Below are positions 6,409-13,701 of a stretch of DNA of 21,675 bases, one piece after another. Positions within the stretch are counted from its first letter, which is position 1; each line of letters begins with the position of its first letter. The stretch covers positions 1 to 21,675 of the forward strand of contig QZKU01000066.1 in the NCBI GenBank assembly GCA_003598085.1, read 5' to 3'. The translations under genes and the position numbers were made by a program. Origin of the DNA: Candidatus Abyssobacteria bacterium SURF_5. Lineage in GTDB: Bacteria; Abyssobacteria; SURF-5. Under the pieces are notes generated by a model. The model was not told the DNA's origin, ran no database searches, and was given only the letters and a program-made list of their open reading frames with translations.

Positions 6409-7053
6409 TCAAATTGATGCAAGCCTCTTGAGCACCTCGTCATACTCTTCGGGAGACAGGTCTTCAAGGGCTTCATACGGGTCTGGTTCCGTCAGGGAAT
6501 AAAGAAATACTTCGTCGAAGGCTCCGCTATCTTCTTCCAGCAGCAGAGCGGCATCATCCACAAAATCCTCCAAGTCGGCATCGGAAAGGTTTTCGAGAGC
6601 GATCAGGAATTTGTCGTCCCTTTCAGATGGTAGGCTTTGCATCGAGTCTTCGGAAGAGAGCTGCTCCATTACTTTGCCTGAGGAATTGGAATCGATTTTT
6701 CTTTCCATGGAAAAATTTATCCACAGCGCGAGAACAAGAAGAAAGCCTGCGGCAACGGCGGCCGCGGCCGCCATCGGCTTCAAAAGAAGTCTCCGCGATC
6801 CCCGCGCCGCCCGTTCCGAATCGATCTCCGCAAGGCGACGCGTCAGTTTGCTGTGGAACCGCTCCCACTCGCTTTCAGTCGGCTCGGGCACGGAGAGTGA
6901 GCGAACCTCTTCCCGCAGCCGAATTATCCCTTCGAGTTGGAGCCGGCACGATTCGCAGGTTTCGAGATGCCGCTCTAAATGTTTCTTCTTTCGTCCCGCA
7001 AGTGTTTGCTCGGCATGATCCACGAGCAACTGTTCAGCCTTTTTGCAGTTCAT
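6409..7053 (-). CDS. Zinc-finger (ZAS) anti-sigma factor, single TM
   Basis: Start ATG 7053 is chosen because it overlaps the sigma gene stop (ATGA) and gives the family N-terminus MNCKKAEQLL. A longer in-frame extension upstream would run through the sigma gene. The 214-aa protein has the ZAS zinc motif H29-x3-C33-x2-C36 (HLETCESC) with an upstream Cys at residue 3, a linker, and one membrane helix at about 94-114 (AAAAAVAAGFLLVLALW). The C-terminal periplasmic part is strongly acidic and ends LSPEEYDEVLKRLASI. Known ZAS proteins hold their ECF sigma at the membrane until a signal releases it. Sigma binding is inferred from gene order; the sensed signal is unknown. Confidence 0.85.
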   Translation of the reverse strand: MNCKKAEQLLVDHAEQTLAGRKKKHLERHLETCESCRLQLEGIIRLREEVRSLSVPEPTESEWERFHSKLTRRLAEIDSERAARGSRRLLLKPMAAAAAVAAGFLLVLALWINFSMERKIDSNSSGKVMEQLSSEDSMQSLPSERDDKFLIALENLSDADLEDFVDDAALLLEEDSGAFDEVFLYSLTEPDPYEALEDLSPEEYDEVLKRLASI

Positions 7054-7589
7054 AATTCCTCGCGAAGATTTTTTGACTGTTCCTTCAGCTTGAGAAAGGC
7101 GTGCCGGAAATTCACCTTTGCCGCTCCCGCGCTGCATCCGACGATGCGGGCGATATCCTTGAATGGCATCTCCCGAAAGACTCTGAGTATGAGAACCGAT
7201 TTCTGCTTCACCGGGAGCGCTTCGATTTGTCGCTCGAGCCATTCTCTTCTCTCCTCGCGCACCATGTTCTCGACAGCTGATGCGTTCTCGAAGGCGGTTA
7301 CAGTCGCGTTTGGCTCTGAAATCTCCTTCTTCCGATTCAACTCATTGAAACACAGATTCATGGTAATCCTGTATAGCCAGGTAGTAAAGCCGGCTTCCCG
7401 GCGAAAGGAACCCAGGCCGCGATAGGCCCTGATGAAAGCTTCCTGCGCGATCTCTTCCGCCACTTCATGATTGCGAACCATTCGGTATGCGGTCTCATAC
7501 ACGTGCTTCCGGTGCCGCAAAACCAATTCATTAAACGCGGCGCCGTCGCCTGAGAGCACTCGCTGGATCAACTCGAAATCTGACGCCAC
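7050..7589 (-). CDS. ECF (RpoE-type) sigma factor
   Basis: A 179-aa extracytoplasmic-function sigma factor. Region 2 spans about 15-85, with AEEIAQEAFIRAYRGL and the -10 recognition segment FTTWLYRITMN. Region 4 spans about 115-170, with ALPVKQKSVLILR and a helix-turn-helix around FKDIARIVGCSAGAAK. No region 3 or 1.1 is present, as expected. The start is GTG 7589, preceded by a purine-rich GGAAAGGAAAG. A likely autoregulated promoter lies just upstream. The gene is followed by its anti-sigma with a 4-bp overlap and then a Spy-like chaperone, a typical envelope-stress arrangement. Confidence 0.92.
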   Translation of the reverse strand: MASDFELIQRVLSGDGAAFNELVLRHRKHVYETAYRMVRNHEVAEEIAQEAFIRAYRGLGSFRREAGFTTWLYRITMNLCFNELNRKKEISEPNATVTAFENASAVENMVREERREWLERQIEALPVKQKSVLILRVFREMPFKDIARIVGCSAGAAKVNFRHAFLKLKEQSKNLREEL

Positions 7590-7609
7590 TGCTTTCCTTT
7601 CCTACACTA

Positions 7610-7637
7610 TTAGACGTTCCAAAGGGGAAAAAGGTTA
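7610..7637 (-). promoter_or_regulatory. Candidate autoregulated ECF promoter
   Basis: Read on the minus strand, AACC (complement of 7633-7636) is followed by a T-rich 16-bp spacer and CGTCTAA (complement of 7610-7616). ECF promoters typically have an AAC core at -35 and CGTC or TCTA at -10 with this spacing. The predicted leader is only about 13 nt, containing the Shine-Dalgarno of the sigma gene. Confidence 0.55.
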
Positions 7638-7685
7638 AAAATTTCCTCGATTCTCCCTCTTTTTTCGCTGAACGCCTTGAGATAC

Positions 7686-7708
7686 AGCATTTTATGACTC
7701 AAAATGCT
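7686..7708. other. Inverted repeat in the divergent sigma/PRC-barrel intergenic region
   Basis: AGCATTTT (7686-7693) and AAAATGCT (7701-7708) form perfect 8-bp arms around a 7-base centre. It lies about 50 bp behind the sigma promoter and 100 bp before the PRC-barrel gene. It could be a regulator-binding site; no evidence decides. Confidence 0.4.
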
Positions 7709-7808
7709 TTGTTTGCGGTATGACGATAAGCAACCCGCTAGACTAGATTATAGTTAACTGAAGAGAAAAGGGAAGAGTTTTCTGTAATGAAATAGAAAGG
7801 AGTTCACT

Positions 7809-8534
7809 ATGACGAGGAAAGTTATCTTGATCGGCTTAATTGGTATAAGCGCGATCTTGATGATGGGACTTCCCGCATATGCTCAGGGTGTTTACCGGAC
7901 GCAGGAGGACTTGGGCGGCAGGGCGATTGGAATGCAGCATTTTCGCGTGGGCGAATTGATCGGGACGAGCGTCAGAAACCAGCAAGGCGAAACACTGGGA
8001 GAAGTAGAGGAAGTCATCGCCGACCAAAACGGCCGGATCAGTTACCTGATTCTCTCCATGGACGGCGCCATTGGGGTGACGGATCGATGGGTGCCGGTTC
8101 CGTGGCGGGCGGCCGATGCGCGGGTTTCGGACGACGAGATTCGCCTGAACATATCCAGGTCGCGGCTTGAAAACGCGCCTTCCTTCAGGAGCGATTTGCT
8201 TCCCGACTTCTCTCAGGCGCGGGTGCAAGAGGATATTAACGCCTATTACGACTCGATCCAATTCCGGGGCCGCGATACCGGTCGATTCGAGCGCGAATAT
8301 CCGGAACGCGGCCGGGACCGGTACGAAAGATATGAGGACGACGAAGACCTTTTCGGCGAATACGAAAGCTATCGGCGCGACGGAGAAACCAGAAGGGAAA
8401 GCGACTTTGATCCGTTCGAGGAGCGCAGGTACCCGGCCGCCGGCGAGGTGGAAGATTATTCTGAGCAGGAGGGCCGCTATGACACGCGCAGGGATAACTA
8501 CCTTCACCCCGGCGGCAGCAGGTACGGCAGGTGA
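7809..8534 (+). CDS. Secreted PRC-barrel protein with charged tail
   Basis: A 241-aa protein with a signal peptide (hydrophobic 4-20, cleavage after AYA at about 25). A PRC-barrel domain spans about 45-120 (VGELIGTSVRNQQGETLG, then ISYLILSMDG and WVPVPW). PRC-barrels are beta-barrel adaptor domains found in ribosome maturation, photosynthetic reaction centre H subunit and stress proteins. The last 110 residues are Arg/Asp/Glu/Tyr-rich and probably disordered. The Shine-Dalgarno AAAGGAG is at 7796-7802. The gene is divergent from the ECF sigma operon and 98 bp upstream of a ferritin-like gene, suggesting stress-linked expression. I see no clear promoter of its own. The role is unknown. Confidence 0.75.
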   Translation: MTRKVILIGLIGISAILMMGLPAYAQGVYRTQEDLGGRAIGMQHFRVGELIGTSVRNQQGETLGEVEEVIADQNGRISYLILSMDGAIGVTDRWVPVPWRAADARVSDDEIRLNISRSRLENAPSFRSDLLPDFSQARVQEDINAYYDSIQFRGRDTGRFEREYPERGRDRYERYEDDEDLFGEYESYRRDGETRRESDFDPFEERRYPAAGEVEDYSEQEGRYDTRRDNYLHPGGSRYGR

Positions 8535-8564
8535 TTTCCCAAAGGTCCCTGCTGAACCCCAATA

Positions 8565-8586
8565 GCCCAACGCGTGCGCGTTGGGC
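8565..8586 (+). other. Strong hairpin between PRC-barrel and ferritin-like genes
   Basis: GCCCAACGCG (8565-8574) pairs perfectly with CGCGTTGGGC (8577-8586). No T-run follows. It may moderate read-through or stabilise the upstream message rather than terminate fully. Confidence 0.5.
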
Positions 8587-8632
8587 GGCAAGAGTTTCAG
8601 GAATATGCGGCTCATCCTGAAAGGAGGACTTT

Positions 8633-9856
8633 ATGGCTTTTAACCCTTTAAGAGAACGCGGTATTCCGCTTGAAAAACATTTGCGCAATTGGTCGGAATT
8701 GAATGTCAAACCGTATGACAAGCATAGCGTTCATCCATACACGCGGACACGGGTCATTCTGATGAACGGAATTGAAGTCGAATCGGCGATGTTCGGACAT
8801 CAGTTCGCGCGGCATACGGCCGATATGGAACTCAAGCGAAAGCTCGCCAACGTCCGCCGTATCGAGCAGCAACAGCAGAAGGCGGTGAATTGGCTGTTGC
8901 CCGCCGACGAGAGCGTCCTCGAGATAACCATCGGCTATGAGCAGGTGGCCGTTGATTTGACGGCCGGGCTGGCAAAGACCGAGCGCGACCCGTACGTCAA
9001 AAAGGCTTTGGATTTTGCTTTACTGGAAGATTTTGACCACCTTTACCGGTATTCGAATCTGCTCAACATGTCCCAGGGAAAACCGGCCGAAGAGGTCACC
9101 GGCAAATTTACCGAGATCACCGTCGGCAGGCCCACGATCGCCGAACACCGTCACCCATACGATGAGGTTCGCAAGCATTACGATGCCGAAACGGCCGATC
9201 TCCTCACGCAGTTGCACGTGATGACGATTATCGCCGCCGAGCAGCAGACGATGAACTTCTACATGAACGTCGGAAACCGACCCGAGGAGATCGTTGGACG
9301 TGGACTTTACCTCGAGATCGCCCAGATCGAGGAACAGCACGTCACCCATTACGAATCCCTCATGGATCCGCGAAGCTCCTGGTTCGAGCAGTTGGTTTTG
9401 CACGAGTACAACGAGTGCTTCCTGTATTACTCGCTCATGCAGCATGAAGAAGATCGGCGCATCAAAAGCATCTGGGAATTGCACCTCAACCAGGAAATAG
9501 AACATTTGCGCAGCGCGTGCGATCTGATGAGGCAGTACGAAAAGAGGGAAGCGGAAGAGATGCTGCCGAAAGAAATGCCGGCGCCTTTCAAATTCGAATC
9601 CAATCTCGACTACGTGCGGCAGGTCATGGCGGATTCGACCGATTTCAATGCGCTCGAAACCGATTTCGTTCCCGCAGACCGCATCCCGAAGGATTCCCGG
9701 TATTACCATTACCAGGCAATCGTAAACAGGAACGGGGTTCCCAGCCAGATGGTGATCGAACAGCACATTCAACACAAGGGAAGGGACTATCGCTTCGAGT
9801 TAAAGGGACCGCACCCGGTGGAAAGGTTCCGCAGTTATGAAACCGTAACCATATGA
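8633..9856 (+). CDS. Ferritin-like protein with three Glu/His helix pairs
   Basis: This is a 407-aa cytoplasmic protein with a strong Shine-Dalgarno (AAAGGAGG, just before ATG 8633). Three successive helix pairs carry iron-type ligands: E103 with E132-xxx-H136, E203 with E233-xx-H236, and E258 with E288-xx-H291. Ferritin-like di-iron proteins need two such pairs (E, ExxH, E, ExxH), so pairs two and three could form the canonical site. Pair one has a nonstandard ExxxH. A separate C-terminal segment of about 60 residues (YYHYQAIVNRNG, FELKGPHPVERF) looks like a beta-rich domain. I do not recognise a named family. It may be an oxidase or rubrerythrin-like stress protein, though no rubredoxin cysteines are seen. 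It lies between the stress module and a NorQ/NorD-type chaperone pair. Confidence 0.6.
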   Translation: MAFNPLRERGIPLEKHLRNWSELNVKPYDKHSVHPYTRTRVILMNGIEVESAMFGHQFARHTADMELKRKLANVRRIEQQQQKAVNWLLPADESVLEITIGYEQVAVDLTAGLAKTERDPYVKKALDFALLEDFDHLYRYSNLLNMSQGKPAEEVTGKFTEITVGRPTIAEHRHPYDEVRKHYDAETADLLTQLHVMTIIAAEQQTMNFYMNVGNRPEEIVGRGLYLEIAQIEEQHVTHYESLMDPRSSWFEQLVLHEYNECFLYYSLMQHEEDRRIKSIWELHLNQEIEHLRSACDLMRQYEKREAEEMLPKEMPAPFKFESNLDYVRQVMADSTDFNALETDFVPADRIPKDSRYYHYQAIVNRNGVPSQMVIEQHIQHKGRDYRFELKGPHPVERFRSYETVTI

Positions 9857-9895
9857 GGGGCGGTTCGCTGAACATCTGAATCAAGAAAGAGCGGT

Positions 9896-9957
9896 GGATT
9901 GCAGGGGGTTTAGACGCAATGAGGAAGGGCGAGCCTCAGGTTCACCCTCTGCAATCC
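9896..9957 (+). ncRNA. Nested stem-loop after the ferritin-like gene, possible structured RNA
   Basis: The outer stem GGATTGCAG (9896-9904) pairs perfectly with CTGCAATCC (9949-9957). Inside, AGGGCGAGCCT (9926-9936) and AGGTTCACCCT (9938-9948) form a second near-complete stem stacked directly on the outer one. The 21 bases at 9905-9925 would bulge. It lies between the ferritin-like stop (9856) and the promoter at 10011. It could be a terminator-like 3' end or a small RNA; the following bases ATTTTATCTC are only moderately U-rich. Confidence 0.4.
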
Positions 9958-10010
9958 CTGATTTTATCTCCCCTCATTCCGCCAAATCTTTTTCTTGCCG
10001 CCCGCTCAGT

Positions 10011-10040
10011 TTGACAACCTGCCGTTTCATACCCCATAAT
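10011..10040 (+). promoter_or_regulatory. Sigma70 promoter of the NorQ/NorD-type operon
   Basis: A perfect TTGACA (10011-10016), an 18-bp spacer and CATAAT (10035-10040). Transcription would begin near 10047, about 40 bp before ATG 10088. This rules out the upstream in-frame TTG at 10040, which lies in the -10 box. Confidence 0.7.
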
Positions 10041-10087
10041 TGCTAGAGGCAACTGTCATTTTAATTGACAATGAGGGGTTTTTACGC

Positions 10088-10969
10088 ATGGCGGAGCGCG
10101 AGGCACAGGCAGGCGGAATCGAAAGTTTTTTCGAAGAACATTTCTTCACGGAAGAACCTTATTATGTCCCTGTGTCTGATGAAGTGAGTATTTTTCGAGC
10201 CGCTTACGCGGCCAAATTGCCGGTCCTTCTGAAAGGCCCTACCGGATGCGGAAAGACACGTTTCATCGAGTACATGGCATACACCCTGCAACAGGAGCGC
10301 ATCTTGCAGGGGATAGAATCGGCAACCGATGTATCCGCCCCATTGATCACGGTCGCCTGCCACGAGGACCTCAGTGCAAGCGATTTGGTGGGCCGCTATC
10401 TGCTCGAAGGCGATGAGACCGTCTGGATTGACGGCCCGCTCACGCGCGCGGTGAAAACCGGCGCCGTCTGCTATCTCGATGAGATTGTCGAAGCGCGAAA
10501 GGACACCACGGTCCTCATCCATCCCCTGGCCGATTACCGCCGGATTCTTCCTATCGAGAAGAGGGGGCGGATGCTGAGGGCGCACGACAATTTCTTGCTG
10601 GTCATCTCATACAATCCCGGCTACCAGAGCGTTTTGAAGAATCTGAAGCATAGTACGCGGCAAAGATTTGTGGCCATCGATTTTGAATATCCACCCCCAG
10701 AGGTCGAGGCCCGGATAATCAGCCACGAAAGCGGGATCGACGCGGCCACGGCCGAGAGGATGGCTCTGCTCGGCCAGAAAGTGAGGAACCTGCGCGACCG
10801 CGGCTTTGAGGAAGGCGTGAGCACGCGCCTCCTCATATATGCCGGAAAGCTGCTGATCTCGGGCATCTCGGCCAGGCGCGCCTGCGAGATCGCAGTTGCC
10901 AAATCGATCACTGACGACCCCGAACTGGAACGCGCCGTCCTCGAACTCATCAACAGTATCTTCGAATGA
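10088..10969 (+). CDS. CbbQ/NirQ/NorQ-type MoxR AAA+ ATPase
   Basis: A 293-aa AAA+ ATPase. Start ATG 10088 has a GAGGGG Shine-Dalgarno nine bases upstream. Walker A is GPTGCGKT (50-57), Walker B is VCYLDE (127-132) with D131/E132, and sensor-1 Asn is in SYNPGYQ (about 176). The arginine-finger region is STRQRF (189-194). The run [19 protein letters not shown] is characteristic of the CbbQ/NorQ/GvpN branch. These ATPases work with a VWA partner to remodel or insert metal into target enzymes (Rubisco for CbbQ, the non-haem iron of NO reductase for NorQ). The next gene overlaps by ATGA and encodes exactly such a partner. The target is not in the window. Confidence 0.9.
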   Translation: MAEREAQAGGIESFFEEHFFTEEPYYVPVSDEVSIFRAAYAAKLPVLLKGPTGCGKTRFIEYMAYTLQQERILQGIESATDVSAPLITVACHEDLSASDLVGRYLLEGDETVWIDGPLTRAVKTGAVCYLDEIVEARKDTTVLIHPLADYRRILPIEKRGRMLRAHDNFLLVISYNPGYQSVLKNLKHSTRQRFVAIDFEYPPPEVEARIISHESGIDAATAERMALLGQKVRNLRDRGFEEGVSTRLLIYAGKLLISGISARRACEIAVAKSITDDPELERAVLELINSIFE

Positions 10970-13140
10970 CCAATCCTGCCCATACAAACTGCCACTCCTC
11001 TTTTCTGCCGCGCGGGGCGGGGCTTCGCCTCAACGAAGTCGCAAATATTTTGGAACTGTATTGTTCCGCAGTCGCCGCGCGCAATCTGCAGATAAAACCT
11101 GTTCATGAAGCGCCGCCCGACCTGCTGCCGGACCGGCGCGATCTCCCGCTGACCGATGGGAAAACCATCTATCTGGCCGAAACCGCCGGCCGGCGTTCCT
11201 CGATCGATGAATTCGATTACTTCCTTGTGCCTGCGGCTCATCAGGCGGCATACATCGAGTTCGGGACGTTCGACCTCGACCTCGACGTTCTTTTTAATAA
11301 AAATCTTCCCGATGAGTTATTGAAGGTTCTTGAAGCGGTTCCTTTCATTTCGCACTACGACCTGTTCTTCCGCCTGTTCAACAACCCGCGGCTGGCTCGC
11401 GATATCTTCTTCTTTGTCGAGGACGGGCGGATCGATTACCGGCTTTGTTCAAGATATTGCGGTCTTGCCCCGCGGCTGAGACGAATTGCAACCGAATCGT
11501 TAGCCGATAGACCACTGCCGGCCTCGCTCCCGCCGCTCGAGGCGCTCATCGAATGCCTGGCTCGCCTTTCCCTCGGGGAGCACCCGATAGATCATCTGCC
11601 TCCTGAGAAGCGGCCGGTCTTTGAAGAAATGGAAGACGCGTACGCACCCGTGATGAACCTGCAGGCAACGGTGACGGATTCGGCAGTCATCACGATTCGG
11701 ATTTACTCGATCCTCCGACAGTACGCTCCTGAATTGTTTGCGGCGCCGGAATCAATCGCAACTCCGGTTCCCGGCCAAGAGGGCAATGAGAATTATCTGC
11801 CGGCACACCCGGTGGAATTTCGCGGCCAGACTGATTTCGCCCGCATCCAGATCAACCGGGCGCTCGATTTCCTCGAGGAACTTGAGGAAGATCAAGCCGG
11901 AATGGAAAGCCCGATGTCGCCCGAAATGCTGAACAAGCTGATCGAGAGCGGCGCCAAGATTAAAATCCTTGGCGTGACCGCTGAGGAGCTTCGGGATTCG
12001 ACCGGTCTGTTCGCGACCGACCTCAAAGGACTGCTGCAGCAGAAAATGAAGGAGATCGACCCGGAACACAAGAAAAAACTTGCCCGGTTCCTCGACCACG
12101 CAAAAGCGCAGCTCGATGAGGCTTCCCGAGTCTACTATTATGACGAGTGGGACTATCTGAACGGCGACTACAAGCGCCGCTGGTGCCGCCTCCGCGAGGT
12201 TGCGGTTGAGCCGGGATCGGGCGATGAGGCTGCCCAGATCAAGCGGGAACATTCGGCCTTGATCGCTTCAATCAAGCGGCAGTACCAGAGAATTCGGCCT
12301 GAGATGCTGACCAAGGTGAAGCGGCTGCGCGACGGCGAAGAGGTCGTGCTCGACCACGTCATCGACGCCGTCATCGACCGCAAAGCCGGAGTGACGCCCT
12401 CTTACCGCGTCTATCAGAACCGCGAAAGGCGCGCGCGCGATATAGCCACATGCTTCCTCTTGGACCTGAGCGCTTCGACAGATGAATGGGTCGTCGAGGA
12501 TCCGCACCTCCATCAAAGGAAACCATCGCATCCGCGCCCAAATCTCCTGTCGGCTCTCCCGCACGAGGTTCGGGAAGAGTTCGAAGAGGCTTATTCGCAC
12601 CCCGCAGGAGGAAAGCGGGTGATCGATCTCGAGCGCGAAGCTTTGGTCATCATGGCTGAAGCCCTCGAAAACCTGGGCGACGAATATGCGATCTACGGGT
12701 TCTCCGGATATGGCAGGGAAAACGTAGAGCTTTTTTCAATAAAGGAATTCTCCGAAAAATATTCGGAACGAGTCAGAAGAAAAATTGGAGCGATCGAGCC
12801 GAAAAAAAGCACGAGAATGGGACCCGCCGTCCGGCATGCGCTTCAAAAGCTGAATAAGACCGGCAGAACAATGAAGATTTTGATCCTGCTCAGCGATGGA
12901 TATCCGCAAGATTTCGATTACGGCCCGGACCGCTCGAGCAGAGAGTATGGACTGCATGACACGATGGTGGCCTTACAGGAGGCTCGCAATAAGAGCATCC
13001 ATACGTTTTGCATCACGGTCGACCAGGCCGGAAACGATTATCTGCATGAAATGTGCGGCGGACGCGACTACTTCATCGTGAAAAAGCCGAGCACTCTCCC
13101 GCGCATCCTGCCGCGCATCTATCGAAGGCTGACGGTTTAA
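10966..13140 (+). CDS. CbbO/NorD-type VWA-domain protein
   Basis: A 724-aa partner of the preceding ATPase, starting with a 4-bp ATGA overlap that implies translational coupling. The N-terminal two thirds is a largely helical, charged region as in CbbO/NorD. The C-terminal von Willebrand A domain (about 495-724) has a complete MIDAS: D500-L-S502-A-S504, the Thr in KKSTRMGP and the Asp in LLSDGYPQD. In NorD and CbbO the MIDAS domain contacts the client while the ATPase ring binds the other end. Length is typical. No signal peptide or membrane segment is seen, so the pair is cytoplasmic. Whether the client is an oxidoreductase, Rubisco or something else cannot be told here. Confidence 0.88.
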   Translation: MTNPAHTNCHSSFLPRGAGLRLNEVANILELYCSAVAARNLQIKPVHEAPPDLLPDRRDLPLTDGKTIYLAETAGRRSSIDEFDYFLVPAAHQAAYIEFGTFDLDLDVLFNKNLPDELLKVLEAVPFISHYDLFFRLFNNPRLARDIFFFVEDGRIDYRLCSRYCGLAPRLRRIATESLADRPLPASLPPLEALIECLARLSLGEHPIDHLPPEKRPVFEEMEDAYAPVMNLQATVTDSAVITIRIYSILRQYAPELFAAPESIATPVPGQEGNENYLPAHPVEFRGQTDFARIQINRALDFLEELEEDQAGMESPMSPEMLNKLIESGAKIKILGVTAEELRDSTGLFATDLKGLLQQKMKEIDPEHKKKLARFLDHAKAQLDEASRVYYYDEWDYLNGDYKRRWCRLREVAVEPGSGDEAAQIKREHSALIASIKRQYQRIRPEMLTKVKRLRDGEEVVLDHVIDAVIDRKAGVTPSYRVYQNRERRARDIATCFLLDLSASTDEWVVEDPHLHQRKPSHPRPNLLSALPHEVREEFEEAYSHPAGGKRVIDLEREALVIMAEALENLGDEYAIYGFSGYGRENVELFSIKEFSEKYSERVRRKIGAIEPKKSTRMGPAVRHALQKLNKTGRTMKILILLSDGYPQDFDYGPDRSSREYGLHDTMVALQEARNKSIHTFCITVDQAGNDYLHEMCGGRDYFIVKKPSTLPRILPRIYRRLTV

Positions 13141-13616
13141 TGAACGCAGAAGGGATCATGCTTGCAGTGGGCGCCGTCATTCAGGACGTAGCCGGTAACG
13201 TGCTCTTGGTTCGTCACAAGCCGGAGCGGGAAGGCTACTGGAAAGGGAAATGGATTTGTCCGGGCGGCAAGCTGCATGCCGGCGAAACACTGGCCGAAGG
13301 GGCGCTGCGGGAAATCAGGGAGGAAACCCACCTTGATGTAAAACTCGGGCGCATGCTTCCACCTTTTGAAACGATTGTGCGCGAACAACAGGAATGTTTG
13401 CTTCACGTCGTTTACGTGGATTTTCTGGCGACGCCGACGGCGGGCGAATTGCTCGCCGACGACGATATCGGCGAGGCCGAATGGTGGAGCCCGGAAGAGG
13501 TCGAAAAGCGGTGGGAGGAACTTCACTTCGACACGCGGCGCTTGCTGCTGCTGGCCGGACTGCTTCAGCCCGATTCGCCCGATCATCCTGTTTCCTCGAC
13601 ATCCGCCGGGGATTGA
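13140..13616 (+). CDS. Nudix hydrolase
   Basis: A 158-aa Nudix-fold pyrophosphohydrolase. ATG 13140 overlaps the stop of the VWA gene by one base (TAATG), so it is probably the third gene of that operon. An earlier in-frame start would lie inside the VWA gene. The Nudix box is present at GGKLHAGETLAEGALREI and REET, with the catalytic REIREE core intact. The usual Gly after the second Glu pair is His. The N-terminal WKGKWICPGGK is typical of MutT/8-oxo-dGTPase-like members, so nucleotide sanitising is plausible but not proven. The tail after about 145 is Ser/Pro-rich and likely disordered. Confidence 0.85.
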   Translation: MNAEGIMLAVGAVIQDVAGNVLLVRHKPEREGYWKGKWICPGGKLHAGETLAEGALREIREETHLDVKLGRMLPPFETIVREQQECLLHVVYVDFLATPTAGELLADDDIGEAEWWSPEEVEKRWEELHFDTRRLLLLAGLLQPDSPDHPVSSTSAGD

Positions 13617-13642
13617 AAAGGCCCCCCGGAAAAGCTTATAAT
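13613..13642 (+). promoter_or_regulatory. Sigma70 promoter of the PpiD-like gene
   Basis: TTGAAA (13613-13618, sharing bases with the Nudix stop codon), an 18-bp spacer and a perfect TATAAT (13637-13642). The -10 box lies in a small palindrome, AGCTTA TAA TAAGCT. Transcription would begin near 13649, about 53 bp before ATG 13702. Confidence 0.65.
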
Positions 13643-13701
13643 AAGCTAGGATTCTCTGTTTACTATTCTCACATTTCCCTGATTTCGGAGACGAGATTGC
13701 C

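Noticed and set aside
7053-7242. Longer N-terminus for the anti-sigma factor
   Set aside because: It would run through the sigma gene in another frame; the ATGA overlap and conserved MNCKKAE start fix 7053.
9020-9775. 251-codon minus-strand open frame opposite the ferritin-like gene
   Set aside because: No ribosome binding site or recognisable family, and the plus-strand protein is clearly real.
10040-10087. TTG start at 10040 for the MoxR-type ATPase
   Set aside because: It lies in the -10 box of the promoter; ATG 10088 has a good ribosome binding site.
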